A DNA stretch of 64,000 nucleotides from Actinoallomurus sp963850195 (GCA_963850195.1 CAWKKD010000005.1:2046001-2110000); one strand, 5' to 3'. Positions 7,762 through 16,526 are shown, numbered from the stretch's first letter. Program-made: numbers and translations. The notes: generated by a model not told the origin, from the sequence alone.

Positions 7762-8748
7762 CAGGTCGGTGATGACGACCTTGCCGATCGGGCGATCCTC
7801 GACCAGGTGCCGAAGGGCCTCACTCGCCGCGTCGAGCGGGTAGATCGAGTCGATGACCGGGGTGACCTGCCCGCCGACCAGCAGGTCGATGATGGTCGAC
7901 CAGGCCGTACGGGCCAGTTCGGGCGGGACCGCGGTCAGCGAGAACCCGGTCAGCGTGGCGCGGCGCCCGACGACGTCGGCGATCGGCAGGTGGGCGACCG
8001 GCCCGGCGGAGTCGCCGACCAGCACGATCCGGCCGCCGATGGCGAGCGCCCCGGCGATCTGGGCGGTCACCTCGCCGCCGACGCCGTCGACGGCCACCTC
8101 GATGCCGCCGGCGAACGCCGGGCCGAGCCCCTGCGGTAACCGGTCGCGCTCGAGGTCGACGACCTCGATCCCGTACGCCCACGGCGCGTCGCGTACGAGC
8201 TTGGCCTTGGCGGTGCTGCCGGCGCCGCCGGCCACCGCGGAGGCCCCGAGGGCGCGGGCGAGCTGGGCGGTGGCGTTGCCGATGCTGCCGCCGATACCGG
8301 GCGTGAAGACGCGCATGCCCTGGGCGAAGGCGCCGGCCTCGAGGGCCAGCAGCCCGGTCAGGTACGCGATCGGGACGGCCGCGGCGACCTCGTCGGGCAC
8401 GCTGGCCGGGATCGGCGCGAGGTTCTGGGCCGGGACGACCGTGAACTCGGCCATCGTGCCATCCGTGGTGACGCCGCCGGGCCCGGCGAAGAACATCACG
8501 CGCGTACCGGGCGGCCAGCCGCCGTCCGGGTCGGCCACGACGACTCCGGCGCCCTCGTTGCCGAGGGTCAGCGGCAGGGGTCCGGCCGACGGCATCGCGC
8601 CGGTGGCGACGGTGTGGTCCAGTGGCGTGACGCCCGCGGCGGTGACCTGGACGAGCACCTCGCCCGCGCCGGGAGTCGGCTCCTCGACGTGCTCCACCCG
8701 CAGGTCGGTGGTGCGCTCGGTGATCGGATAGGCCCGCGCCGCCTTCAT
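7747..8748 (-). CDS. Zinc-less MDR quinone oxidoreductase-like protein
   Basis: A 333-aa medium-chain reductase. The N-terminal GroES-like domain has AAGVTPLDHTVATG and GNEGAGVVV; the Rossmann part has the nucleotide loop GIGGSIGNATAQLARALGA. The zinc ligands of alcohol dehydrogenases are absent, so it belongs with NADPH:quinone reductases or enoyl reductases. The substrate is unknown. The ATG at 8748 follows GAGGGGTGAGGC. The 3' end overlaps the 3' end of the sensor kinase gene by 15 bases on the other strand. Confidence 0.85.
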   Translation of the reverse strand: MKAARAYPITERTTDLRVEHVEEPTPGAGEVLVQVTAAGVTPLDHTVATGAMPSAGPLPLTLGNEGAGVVVADPDGGWPPGTRVMFFAGPGGVTTDGTMAEFTVVPAQNLAPIPASVPDEVAAAVPIAYLTGLLALEAGAFAQGMRVFTPGIGGSIGNATAQLARALGASAVAGGAGSTAKAKLVRDAPWAYGIEVVDLERDRLPQGLGPAFAGGIEVAVDGVGGEVTAQIAGALAIGGRIVLVGDSAGPVAHLPIADVVGRRATLTGFSLTAVPPELARTAWSTIIDLLVGGQVTPVIDSIYPLDAASEALRHLVEDRPIGKVVITDLSRTR

Positions 8749-8935
8749 GCCTCACCCCTCATCGGACGTGGGGCACCGTGCCGGCACGCGCCGGGACCGT
8801 ACACACGGCGGCGCACGAGGCACGCGCACGTACGCCTCGTCGAGCCGCTGCCGCGGCCTGCCCCGCCGCAGGTCGGCATACCCGCCGCAGGGGCGCGGCA
8901 CGCCTACCCGGACGAGGCACGGCACACCCGCCGGT

Positions 8936-8961
8936 CCGGTGCCCGCGCGGGCGGGCACCGG
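8936..8961 (-). terminator. Hairpin downstream of the GH16 gene
   Basis: Perfect 11-base GC-rich arms around a 4-base loop, 48 bases past the GH16 stop. No U-run. The rest of 8749-9008 shows no gene that I can support. Confidence 0.4.
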
Positions 8962-9008
8962 ATCGGGTCGTGTCCGGCGGGTCTGGTGCCGGACACGGCC
9001 AGGGGGGA

Positions 9009-9380
9009 TCAGGCGGGGAGGTTCCACTGCTGGTTGGCGCTGCCGGCGCAGTCCCAGATCTGGAGCCGCGTGCCGTTGGCGGAGCTGGGGCCGGTCGCGT
9101 CGAGGCAGCGGCCGGACGCCGGGTTCACCAGCGCACCGCCCGATGCCTGCCACTTCTGGGCGCCGGTGCCGTTGCAGTCCCACAGCTGCACCTGCGTGCC
9201 GTTGGCCGTACCGGCCGACGTGAGATCCATGCACTTGCCCAGCGCGCGGAGCGTCCCGTCGCTGCCGACGGTCCACTGCTGCGCCGTGCTGCCGTTGCAG
9301 TCGTACAGCTGCACGGCCGTGCCGTTGGCGGTGCCGCCCGCGTTGACGTCGACGCACTTGCCGCCGTAGCCGGTGATCTG
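9009..9380 (-). repeat. CBM13 module copy 1 of 3
   Basis: This C-terminal module of the GH16 gene is about 90% identical in DNA, by eye, to the modules at 10292-10666 and 11869-12246. Each begins QITGYGGKCVDVN or the QIS variant. Confidence 0.85.
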
Positions 9381-10265
9381 ACCGCCGCCACCGCCGCCGC
9401 CACCGCTGGTCGTGACGTGCACGTAGTCCACGACGAGCTGTGCCGGGAAGGGGGTGCTGCCGTCCGGGTCACCGGGCCAGTAGCCGCCGACCGCCAGGTT
9501 CATCAGGATGTAGAACGGGTGGTCGAACACCCAGCGGTTGCCGTTCAGGTCGCCCGGCGTACGGGTCTCGTACGCGTTGCCGTCCACCGACCAGGTGATG
9601 GAGTTCGGCGACCAGTCGACGGCGAAGGTGTGGAAGTCGTCGGCGAAGGACTGCCCGCCCGGGAGCGAGTAGCCGGCGCCGATGCCCGCGCTGCCGGAGT
9701 AGCCCGGCCCGTGGATGGTGCCGTGCACCGAGCCCGGCTCGAAGCCGACGTTCTCCATGATGTCGATCTCGCCGCTGTTGGGCCATCCGACGCTGCCGAT
9801 GTCGTTGCCGAGCATCCAGAACGCCGGCCACATGCCCTGGCCGCGCGGGATCTTCATCCGGGTCTCGAAGTGGCCGTACGCCTGGGTGAAGGTGGCGGGC
9901 GTGGAGAGCCGGGCCGAGGTGTACTGGCAGGTGCCGTACCAGCACTGGTAGTTGCCCGGGTTCTCCTTGCGCGCGGTGATCACCAGGTGGCCCTGGCCGT
10001 CGAGCGCGGCGTTGTTCGTGCCGCTCGTGTACCACTCGCGCTCGTGGTTGTTGACGTTGTCGCCGGTCTCGAACCGCCACTTGCTCTGGTCGACGCCGGA
10101 GCCTGCGGCGCCGTCGAAGTCGTCGGTGAACGACGCGGCGGCCGGTGCGGCCGTACGTGGCGTCGCCTTGTGCGGGGTGACCGCCGTCGCGGTACCCCCC
10201 ATTCCGGTCAGCAGCGCGGTGGCCAGCATCAGCAGGCCGACACGCCGTCGTGGTGCGATGAACAT
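9009..10265 (-). CDS. Secreted GH16 endo-beta-1,3-glucanase with CBM13
   Basis: A 418-aa secreted protein: signal peptide (about 1-28, RRR then a hydrophobic stretch ending ATA), GH16 catalytic domain (about 45-285), glycine linker and ricin-B/CBM13 trefoil (about 294-418). The active-site motif GEIDIMEN carries nucleophile and acid/base glutamates in the E-x-D-x-x-E pattern of laminarinases. GMWPAFWMLG, HTFAVDWSP and MNLAVGGYWPG are other laminarinase blocks. The CBM13 has three QxW-type repeats. The longer open frame upstream overlaps the next gene and is ignored; the ATG at 10265 follows AGAGG. It starts 26 bases after the GH18 stop and is probably co-transcribed. It likely cuts beta-1,3-glucan of fungal walls. 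Confidence 0.92.
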   Translation of the reverse strand: MFIAPRRRVGLLMLATALLTGMGGTATAVTPHKATPRTAAPAAASFTDDFDGAAGSGVDQSKWRFETGDNVNNHEREWYTSGTNNAALDGQGHLVITARKENPGNYQCWYGTCQYTSARLSTPATFTQAYGHFETRMKIPRGQGMWPAFWMLGNDIGSVGWPNSGEIDIMENVGFEPGSVHGTIHGPGYSGSAGIGAGYSLPGGQSFADDFHTFAVDWSPNSITWSVDGNAYETRTPGDLNGNRWVFDHPFYILMNLAVGGYWPGDPDGSTPFPAQLVVDYVHVTTSGGGGGGGGQITGYGGKCVDVNAGGTANGTAVQLYDCNGSTAQQWTVGSDGTLRALGKCMDLTSAGTANGTQVQLWDCNGTGAQKWQASGGALVNPASGRCLDATGPSSANGTRLQIWDCAGSANQQWNLPA

Positions 10266-10291
10266 GGTCTCGCCTCTTCTCGGAGAGTCGG

Positions 10292-10666
10292 TCAGCTGGG
10301 GAGGTTCCACTGCTGGTTGGCGCTTCCCGCGCAGTCCCAGATCTGCAGCCGTGTGCCGTTGGCGGAGCTCGGCCCGGTCGCGTCGAGGCAGCGCCCGGAC
10401 GCCGGGTTCACGAGCGTGCCGCCCGAACCGGCCTGCCACTTCTGCGCGCCGGTGCCGTTGCAGTCCCACAGCTGCACCTGCGTGCCGTTGGCCGTACCGG
10501 CCGACGTGAGGTCCATGCACTTGCCCAGGGCCCGCAGGGTCTGGTCGGACCCGACGGTCCACTGCTGCGCGGTCGTTCCGTTGCAGTCGTAGAGCTGCAC
10601 GGCGGTGCCATTGGCGGTGCCGCCCGCGTTGACGTCGACGCACTTGCCGCCGTAGCCGGTGATCTG
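10292..10666 (-). repeat. CBM13 module copy 2 of 3
   Basis: C-terminal module of the GH18 gene. It differs from copy 1 mainly at third positions and by a GSGGTL insertion in place of SGGAL, and ends NQQWNLPS. Confidence 0.85.
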
Positions 10667-11734
10667 CCCGCCGCCACCGCCACCGCCGCCACCGCCGGTG
10701 AGGGCGTTGAACGTACGGGCGAACTGGTACGCGCTCTGCGGCGTGCCGCTGCAGGTGTCGGAGAGGGTGCCGGGGGTGGCGCAGGCCTTGTCACGGCCGA
10801 GGGCCCAGAAGGCGAGCTCCTGGATGCCGTGGCTCGCGGCGAAGCTCTCCAGCGTCGAGGCGTTCCCCGTCGTGAAGATCTCGTTGGTCGAGTCGTTCAC
10901 CCCGATCATCGGGGTGTTGCCCTCCATCGCCCAGAGCTGGTCGGAGGTCTTGCTCGTCCAGATCTGACCGAGCTGGCCGTGCAGCGCCGTCGCGGCGTTG
11001 ACGGCGGCCTGGCCCATGTCCATCGACGGGCCGTAGTCCATCGTCATGATGTTCACGACGCTGACGTTGAGGTTGTGGCTCTTGGCGTTGTTCAGCAGGC
11101 TGAGGGAGTTCGACAGCAGGCCCGAGGGGTCGACCGGCAGGGTGTAGTCGACGGCCAGGGTCTTGCCGGCGGAGGCGTACTGCTGCTGGAGGTTGGCGAG
11201 CGCCTGGTTGCGGCGGTCGTTGGCCGACGTGTCGTCGAGGGTCGAGCCCTCGATGTCCAGGTCGACGCGGGTCAGGTTGAGCGTGTCGATGACCCGCTTG
11301 TACTGGTCCTGCAGGTTCGAAACCGACGTGCACGCCTTGCCGAGCTCGGTGCCGCCGGCGCCGCCGAACGACACCATGACGTCGCCGCCCGAGGCGCGCA
11401 GGTTGTTGATCGCGGTCTGCCAGCCGCCGTTGTCGATGGACGTGTCGCCGTTCCACGTCGCGTCGCAGCCGTTGCCGGCGATGACGAAGGCGAGCGTGTA
11501 GTACTTCAGCCCGGTGGCGGCCTGTGCGTCGGCCATCGCCGAGGTGGAGCCCCATGTCTCGACGTACGGGGCGGCGTAGTGGGCGGGGAAGCCGGGTCCC
11601 GGGTTGACCGCGGCGTGCGCGGCCTGGCCGGTACCGAGCACGACGCCCGCGGACATGAGGGGGATCACCGCGGCGGCGAGCGCCCGCAGTGGTGATCGTC
11701 TGGTCGGTGGGTTCTTCCGACGGAGCCGGAGCAT
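10292..11734 (-). CDS. Secreted GH18 chitinase-like enzyme with CBM13
   Basis: A 480-aa secreted protein. The twin-arginine-like RRKNPPTRRSP and hydrophobic segment ending AHAA form the signal (about 1-42). The GH18 barrel (about 45-345) holds the catalytic motif TRVDLDIEGS (D-x-D-x-E, Glu as proton donor), GDVMVSFGGAGG on strand 3 and the late MTMDY motif. A ten-glycine linker leads to a CBM13 (about 356-480). This group of GH18 resembles Streptomyces chitinase/EndoH-like proteins. It likely hydrolyses chitin or related GlcNAc polymers outside the cell. AGGAGG precedes the ATG at 11734 by 6 bases. A 16-base palindrome lies about 50 bases upstream. Confidence 0.88.
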   Translation of the reverse strand: MLRLRRKNPPTRRSPLRALAAAVIPLMSAGVVLGTGQAAHAAVNPGPGFPAHYAAPYVETWGSTSAMADAQAATGLKYYTLAFVIAGNGCDATWNGDTSIDNGGWQTAINNLRASGGDVMVSFGGAGGTELGKACTSVSNLQDQYKRVIDTLNLTRVDLDIEGSTLDDTSANDRRNQALANLQQQYASAGKTLAVDYTLPVDPSGLLSNSLSLLNNAKSHNLNVSVVNIMTMDYGPSMDMGQAAVNAATALHGQLGQIWTSKTSDQLWAMEGNTPMIGVNDSTNEIFTTGNASTLESFAASHGIQELAFWALGRDKACATPGTLSDTCSGTPQSAYQFARTFNALTGGGGGGGGGGQITGYGGKCVDVNAGGTANGTAVQLYDCNGTTAQQWTVGSDQTLRALGKCMDLTSAGTANGTQVQLWDCNGTGAQKWQAGSGGTLVNPASGRCLDATGPSSANGTRLQIWDCAGSANQQWNLPS

Positions 11735-11784
11735 GGCGGTCCTCCTGGCGGGGAGTGTCTTTCGGCCGGGGTCTCGGCCGCGTT

Positions 11785-11800
11785 CGTGAGCGCGCTCACG
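11785..11800. promoter_or_regulatory. 16-base perfect palindrome upstream of the GH18 gene
   Basis: CGTGAGCG followed by its exact reverse complement lies between the GH30 stop and the GH18 start, 51-66 bases before the GH18 ATG. It is a likely repressor operator, with some likeness to LacI-family sites of polysaccharide genes. A half-site GCGCTCACG occurs near 13824. Confidence 0.5.
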
Positions 11801-11868
11801 TTGGTGCCCGGCCCGCGCGGGTCATGGTCGCCACGCGGGCCAGGGTCTCGGGGGTGTGCCGACCGGGC

Positions 11869-12246
11869 TCAGGAGCCGGGCGCGGTCCACTGCTGGTTGG
11901 CCGCCCCGGTGCAGTCCCAGATCTGCAACCGGGTGCCGTTGGCGGAGCTGGGCCCGGTCGCGTCCAGGCAGCGGCCCGACGCGGGGTTGACGAGGGAACT
12001 CGACGCGCCCTTCGACCACTGCTGGGCGCCGGTGCCGTTGCAGTCGTACAGCTGGGCCTGGGTGCCGTTGGCGGTGCCGGCGGAGACCAGGTCGAGGCAC
12101 TTGCCGAGCGCGCGGATCGTGCCGTCACCGCCGACGGTCCACTGCTGCGCCGTGCTGCCGTTGCAGTCGTACAACTGCACGGCCGTGCCATTGGCGGTGC
12201 CGCCCGCGTTGACGTCGACGCACTTGCCGCCGTAGCCGCTGATCTG
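11869..12246 (-). repeat. CBM13 module copy 3 of 3
   Basis: C-terminal module of the GH30 gene. It is more diverged than copies 1 and 2 in its middle repeat (LDLVSAGTANGTQAQLYDC) and has a serine-glycine linker. Confidence 0.85.
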
Positions 12247-13734
12247 GCCGGTGGACGAGCCTCCTCCGCTGCCCTGGGTGCCGTTCCAGGTGAACGTCGC
12301 CGTCGTACGGGCCGGCAGGGAGTAGACGAAGGACTCGCTGCCCCAGTTGACCTTCAGGGACTGGGTGGAGCCGCTGTCGTTGTAGGCGACCAGAGCCTTC
12401 GAGCCGTCCGGATTGCGCCACGCGACGTTGGGCACGGCGGTGTTCGCGGTCGAGGCGATCCGGTACGCACCGGGCGTCACGAACTTCGTGAGCTGGCCCA
12501 TGTCGTAGTACTCGATCGTGTAGTCGACCTGGCCGCTGCGGCCGTCGCCGTTGTGCACGGTGACCAGGCCGGTGCAGGTGCCGCAGCCGCCGTTGTGCGG
12601 GCCCATGTTCTGGTCCACGGCCAGCGACCACTTGACGACGCTCTTACCCCAGTTGCGCGTGTAGTCGATGATGTTGTGCATGTCCTCCTGCTGCTGGTTC
12701 CCGACCCACGTGCCGCCGGAGTGCTCCGTGTCGTAGGCGTCGATGGACGGGTACTGGTTGTGCACCGTGGTCTGCTCGCCCACGTCGCCGCCGTAGCCGT
12801 GCCAGGCGATGCCGCCGAACAGCGAGTCGCCGCGGATCGCGGAGTCGTCCACCTGCGGCGCGCCGTAGCTTCCGTAGGTGTCCCAGTTCCAGTCGAGGGC
12901 CAGCACCTTCGTGGACAGGCCCGCCGCGTGGAAGGCCGGCAGGAGGTTCGTCTTGGTGAAGTAGTCCAGGCCGGAGCCGTTCCAGCTCATCGAGGGGTAC
13001 CCGCCGCAGCAGGTCGGCTCGTTCTGGGCGGACACGAAGTCGATCGGCACGCCCTGGGCCTGGTAGGCCTGGAGGTACTTCACGAAGTACTGGGCGTAGG
13101 CCGCGTAGTACTGCGACTGGAGCCAGCCCGGATTGTTGAAGTCGCCGTTGTCCTTCATCCAGGCGGGGGCGCTCCACGGCGTACCCATGACCTTGAGCTT
13201 GGAGTTGAGCTGGCGGGCCTGCTTGGTCAGCGGCAGCACGTCGGCCAGGTCGTGGGAGATGGAGAAGCGCGCGAGCCCGGTGTCGGTCTGCCCGGCCGGC
13301 ATGTCGTCGTAGGAGTAGCTGAAGCGCGCCAGGTCGGAGGCGCCCATCGGGTTGCGCAGGAAGCTGAGCCCGATGCCGTTCGCCGGGTCGAAGAGCTTCT
13401 GCATGACCTGCGTACGTGTGGCCGAGCTGAGCGCTCCGCTGCTGTTCAGCAGCCAGGCGGCGGTGTCGGTGAAGGACGCGCCCGCGCCGGAGAACTGCTG
13501 GTACTTGGTGTTCTCGTCGACGGTGACGGTCTGGCTTCCGCTGCCGCCGCTGCCGAACGTGATCGGCGTCTGCTGCTCGAGACCGCGGGTGACGGTGCGG
13601 CCACCGGAGTCACTCGTGGTGGTGAGCCAGATGTTCACCGGCTCACCCGCGGCGTGGGCGGGCGTGACGGTGAGGAGGGCGGCGAGGAATGTGAGGACGA
13701 CGGGGAGGACGATGCGTGCCGGTCGGAGGGCCAT
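11869..13734 (-). CDS. Secreted GH30 glucanase with CBM13
   Basis: A 621-aa secreted protein: signal peptide (about 1-29, ending AHAA), GH30 catalytic barrel plus beta side domain (about 30-480), linker GSGGGSSTG, and CBM13 (about 495-621). QQFSGAGASFTDTAAWLL, LSFLRNPMGASDLARFSYSYDD and TPWSAPAWMK are GH30 blocks; SAQNEP gives the acid/base Glu and YDTEHSGGTW the probable nucleophile Glu. This is the beta-1,6-glucanase/glucosylceramidase-type branch rather than the xylanase branch. With GH16 and GH18 next door, beta-1,6-glucan of fungal walls is the likely target. The promoter region at about 13938-13977 has palindromic sites. The leader before the ATG is about 200 bases. Confidence 0.9.
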   Translation of the reverse strand: MALRPARIVLPVVLTFLAALLTVTPAHAAGEPVNIWLTTTSDSGGRTVTRGLEQQTPITFGSGGSGSQTVTVDENTKYQQFSGAGASFTDTAAWLLNSSGALSSATRTQVMQKLFDPANGIGLSFLRNPMGASDLARFSYSYDDMPAGQTDTGLARFSISHDLADVLPLTKQARQLNSKLKVMGTPWSAPAWMKDNGDFNNPGWLQSQYYAAYAQYFVKYLQAYQAQGVPIDFVSAQNEPTCCGGYPSMSWNGSGLDYFTKTNLLPAFHAAGLSTKVLALDWNWDTYGSYGAPQVDDSAIRGDSLFGGIAWHGYGGDVGEQTTVHNQYPSIDAYDTEHSGGTWVGNQQQEDMHNIIDYTRNWGKSVVKWSLAVDQNMGPHNGGCGTCTGLVTVHNGDGRSGQVDYTIEYYDMGQLTKFVTPGAYRIASTANTAVPNVAWRNPDGSKALVAYNDSGSTQSLKVNWGSESFVYSLPARTTATFTWNGTQGSGGGSSTGQISGYGGKCVDVNAGGTANGTAVQLYDCNGSTAQQWTVGGDGTIRALGKCLDLVSAGTANGTQAQLYDCNGTGAQQWSKGASSSLVNPASGRCLDATGPSSANGTRLQIWDCTGAANQQWTAPGS

Positions 13735-13937
13735 GGTCGGCTCGGCTTCCTGGGGTCGTGGGCGGAGGAACCTGCCTGAGGCGGGGAAACGACAGGCACT
13801 CCTTCGGCCCCGTTGCCGAAGCGCTCACGCGCGTGTTCGCGGAGGCGGGCCTTCACACCTGGCGGGGTGCGGCAACGCGGTCATCCTCCGGCGAACACGG
13901 GTCAGCTCGTGTCCGACGTCCCCCCGAAAATCATTTA

Positions 13938-13977
13938 TTAAGAAACCTTCCTTATAGTTTTTTTGACGCTAACGTTA
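13938..13977 (-). promoter_or_regulatory. GH30 promoter/operator region
   Basis: The 394-base gap between GH30 and deoR contains an AT-rich island. It holds TTAAGAAACCTTCCTTA (13938-13954, partly symmetric), a possible -10 TATAAG on the minus strand (13956-13951) and the palindrome TAACGTTA (13970-13977), a typical LacI-family operator core, at the -35 position. The rest of the gap (13735-13937) shows no gene that I can support. Confidence 0.45.
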
Positions 13978-14061
13978 CCGATGAGTCATGTCAACACCCG
14001 TTGCCGCCGCCGCCGGGAGGCCTGACCGACACCGGCCGCCGGGCCCATACGGGCTGGACAC

Positions 14062-14103
14062 TTGACGCATCCACACAAATGGCGGTAAACAAAACAAAAC
14101 AAC
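14062..14103 (+). promoter_or_regulatory. deoR promoter and probable DeoR operator
   Basis: TTGACG (14062-14067), an 18-base spacer and TAAACA (14086-14091) are followed by AAACAAAAC repeats up to 14103. The same arrangement occurs at fruK (20731-20785), so the regulator probably controls both. The distance to the ATG is 26 bases. Confidence 0.65.
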
Positions 14104-14128
14104 GCTGAAACGGTGGTCAACCAACATC

Positions 14129-14890
14129 ATGTACGCCGAGGAGCGGCAACAGGAGATCCTCCGGCGCAGCCGCGAGGCGGGCCGGGTCGACGTCGTCACG
14201 CTGGCGGAGGACCTCGGCGTCACGATGGAGACGATCCGCCGGGACCTGACCGTCCTCGAGCGCGCGGGCACGCTGCGCCGGGTGCACGGCGGCGCCATCC
14301 CGGTCGAGCGCCTCGGCTTCGAGCCGGCGCTCGCGGCGCGCGACGCCGTGATGACGTCGGAGAAGGAGCGCATCGCCAAGGCCGCGCTCGCCGAGCTGCC
14401 CGCCGACGGCTCCGTCATCATCGACGCGGGCTCGACCACCGGCCGCCTGGTCCAGGTCCTGCCCGTCGACCGGGAGCTGACGGTGATCGTCAACTCCCCG
14501 CCGCTCGCGACCGTCCTGGCCACCCGCTCCAACCTCAACGTGATCATGCTGGGCGGCCGGGTACGCGGCCGTACGCTCGCGACGGTCGACGACTGGGCGA
14601 TGCAGCCCCTGCGGCAGCTCCGGGTCGACGTCGCGTTCATGGCGACCAACGGCTGCTCCCCCGAGGTCGGCCTCACCACCCCCGACCCGGCCGAGGCCGC
14701 CATGAAGCAGTCGATGATGCGGTCGGCCCGCCGCAGCGTCCTGCTCGTCGACCACACCAAGGTCGGCAACGACTACCTCGCGGTGTTCGCCCCCCTGTCC
14801 GACATCAGCGTCCTGATCACCGACACCGGCCTGGACAGCGGCCTGGCCGCCGAGCTCGCCGCCGCCGGCCCCGAGGTCATCCGCGTCTGA
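14129..14890 (+). CDS. DeoR-family transcriptional regulator of the PTS operon
   Basis: A 253-aa regulator. The N-terminal winged helix (ERQQEILRRSREAGRVDV, then ETIRRDLTVLERAGTLRRVHGG) is the DeoR signature. The C-terminal sugar-phosphate sensor domain has VIIDAGSTTGRLVQVLP, VIVNSPPLATVLA and LLVDHTKVG. DeoR regulators of this group (FruR, GatR, SrlR type) respond to phosphorylated sugars. It faces the PTS operon tail-to-tail, and the two 3' ends overlap by 14 bases. Matching operator-like repeats at its own promoter and at the PTS operon promoter suggest autoregulation and control of the operon. Confidence 0.92.
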   Translation: MYAEERQQEILRRSREAGRVDVVTLAEDLGVTMETIRRDLTVLERAGTLRRVHGGAIPVERLGFEPALAARDAVMTSEKERIAKAALAELPADGSVIIDAGSTTGRLVQVLPVDRELTVIVNSPPLATVLATRSNLNVIMLGGRVRGRTLATVDDWAMQPLRQLRVDVAFMATNGCSPEVGLTTPDPAEAAMKQSMMRSARRSVLLVDHTKVGNDYLAVFAPLSDISVLITDTGLDSGLAAELAAAGPEVIRV

Positions 14891-16526
14891 GTACGGCGGC
14901 GCGGGCTTCGGCGGCGTCCCCGGCGTCCAGGACGAGTGCGGCGAGGCGCTCGCAGTCGGCGAGGTCGTGTTCGGCCAGTGCGGCGCGTACGGCGGGCAGG
15001 GCACGGGGGCTCATCGACAGCTTGGTGATGCCCAGCCCGGCCAGGACCGGCGCGAGCAGGGGGTCGGCCGCGGCCTCGCCGCAGATGCCCACGGAGCGCC
15101 CGCTGTCCCGGCCGGCCTCCGCGCAGCCGGCGACGAGCTGGAGCAGGGCGGGCTGCCACGGGTCGAGCAGGTCGGCCAGGCCGCCGGTCTGACGGTCCGC
15201 GGCGAGCGTGTACTGGCTCAGGTCGTTGGTGCCGACGCTGAGGAAGTCCACGACGTCGAGGAACCGCCGGGCGCGCAGGGCGGCGGCCGGTACCTCGATC
15301 ATCACGCCGGCCTTCGCCGTGCCGAGGGCGCGTACGCGTTCGGCGAAGCCGACGGCCTCGGGCACGGTGGCGACCATCGGCGCCATGACCCACACGTCGG
15401 CCGTCGTCTCGGCGGCGGCGATCGTGATGGCGCGGAGTTGGGTCTCCATGACCTCGGGGCGGTCGCGCGCGATCCGCAGTCCACGGATGCCGAGCGCCGG
15501 GTTGGGCTCCTCGGCGAGCCCGAGGAACGGCAGCGGCTTGTCGGCGCCGGCGTCCAGGGTGCGTACGACGATGGTGCCGCGTTCGAAGAGCCGGAACGCC
15601 TCGGCGTACGCCGCGACCTGTTCTTCCAGGCTCGGGGCGTCGCGGCGGTCCAGGAACAGGAACTCGGTGCGGAACAGGCCGACGCCCGCGACGTCGGTCA
15701 GGTCGACGCCGGCCAGGTCGGCTGCGGAGCCGATGTTGACCATCAGGTCGACCGGGTGGCCGTCGCGGGTACGGCCGGGGCCGTGCCCGGCGGCGAGCCG
15801 GTCGCGTTCGGAGGCCGCGCGGGCGCGCACGCCGGCGATCTCCGACTCGCCGGCCCCGGTGCGTACCTCGCCGGTGGTGCCGTCGACGGTCACCTGGACG
15901 CCGTCCGCGACGCGCAGCACGCCGCCGCAGCCGACGACCGCGGGCAGGCCGAGCGAGCGCGCGAGGATCGCGGTGTGGCTCGTCGGGCCGCCGCGCTCGG
16001 TCACCAGCGCCAGCACGCTGTCCGGGTCGAGGGTCACGGTGTCGGCGGGCGCGAGGTCGCCTGCGACCAGCACGAACGGGTGGCCCGGGTCGGGTATGCC
16101 CGGCATCGGCAGGCCGAGAGCGGCGGCGATCGCCCGGTTGGCCAGGTCGTCGAGGTCGGCCGCGCGCTCGGCGAGGTAGCCACCGAGGCCTCTCAGGATC
16201 TCGCGGTGCCGGTCGAAGGTCTCCCGCAGTGCGTGCGAGGCGTCCACGCCATCGCGCACGCGGGCCTCGACGTCGTCGCGCAGCGTCGGGTCGGCGGCGA
16301 TCATCGCGAGCGCGTCCAGGATGTCGCGCGCCTCGCCGGTGGCCGTGCCGGCGCGCGCGGTCAGCCCGGACCCGACGGCCTCCAGCGCGCGTACGGCGAC
16401 GCCCGTCTCCGCGTCCGGGTCGGTGACCGTACGTGGCGCGGGCAGGGACGGCGGCGGGCCCATCCGCGCGACCGGTCCGGCGGCCAGGCCGGGGCTGACC
16501 CCGATGCCGCGCAGGTGGTCAGGCAT
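14877..16526 (-). CDS. ptsI: PTS enzyme I (phosphoenolpyruvate-protein phosphotransferase)
   Basis: This 549-aa enzyme takes phosphate from PEP and passes it to HPr in the cytosol. GGPTSHTAILARSLGLPAVVG carries the phosphorylated histidine; GVGLFRTEFLFLDR and DFLSVGTNDLSQYTLAADR form the PEP-binding barrel, and SVGICGEAA has the active-site cysteine. The N-terminal HPr-binding helical domain is present. Length is slightly below the usual 570 because the C-terminus is short. The ATG overlaps the HPr stop by 8 bases. It is the last gene of the operon. Its stop overlaps the convergent deoR gene. A dedicated copy inside a sugar operon is unusual unless it is the only one in the genome. Confidence 0.94.
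   Translation of the reverse strand: MPDHLRGIGVSPGLAAGPVARMGPPPSLPAPRTVTDPDAETGVAVRALEAVGSGLTARAGTATGEARDILDALAMIAADPTLRDDVEARVRDGVDASHALRETFDRHREILRGLGGYLAERAADLDDLANRAIAAALGLPMPGIPDPGHPFVLVAGDLAPADTVTLDPDSVLALVTERGGPTSHTAILARSLGLPAVVGCGGVLRVADGVQVTVDGTTGEVRTGAGESEIAGVRARAASERDRLAAGHGPGRTRDGHPVDLMVNIGSAADLAGVDLTDVAGVGLFRTEFLFLDRRDAPSLEEQVAAYAEAFRLFERGTIVVRTLDAGADKPLPFLGLAEEPNPALGIRGLRIARDRPEVMETQLRAITIAAAETTADVWVMAPMVATVPEAVGFAERVRALGTAKAGVMIEVPAAALRARRFLDVVDFLSVGTNDLSQYTLAADRQTGGLADLLDPWQPALLQLVAGCAEAGRDSGRSVGICGEAAADPLLAPVLAGLGITKLSMSPRALPAVRAALAEHDLADCERLAALVLDAGDAAEARAAVLRRG

Noticed and set aside
9009..10643. Long frame that would extend the GH16 protein by 126 residues
   Set aside because: The added part is Arg-rich, overlaps the GH18 gene and has no signal peptide; the ATG at 10265 begins a clear signal sequence.
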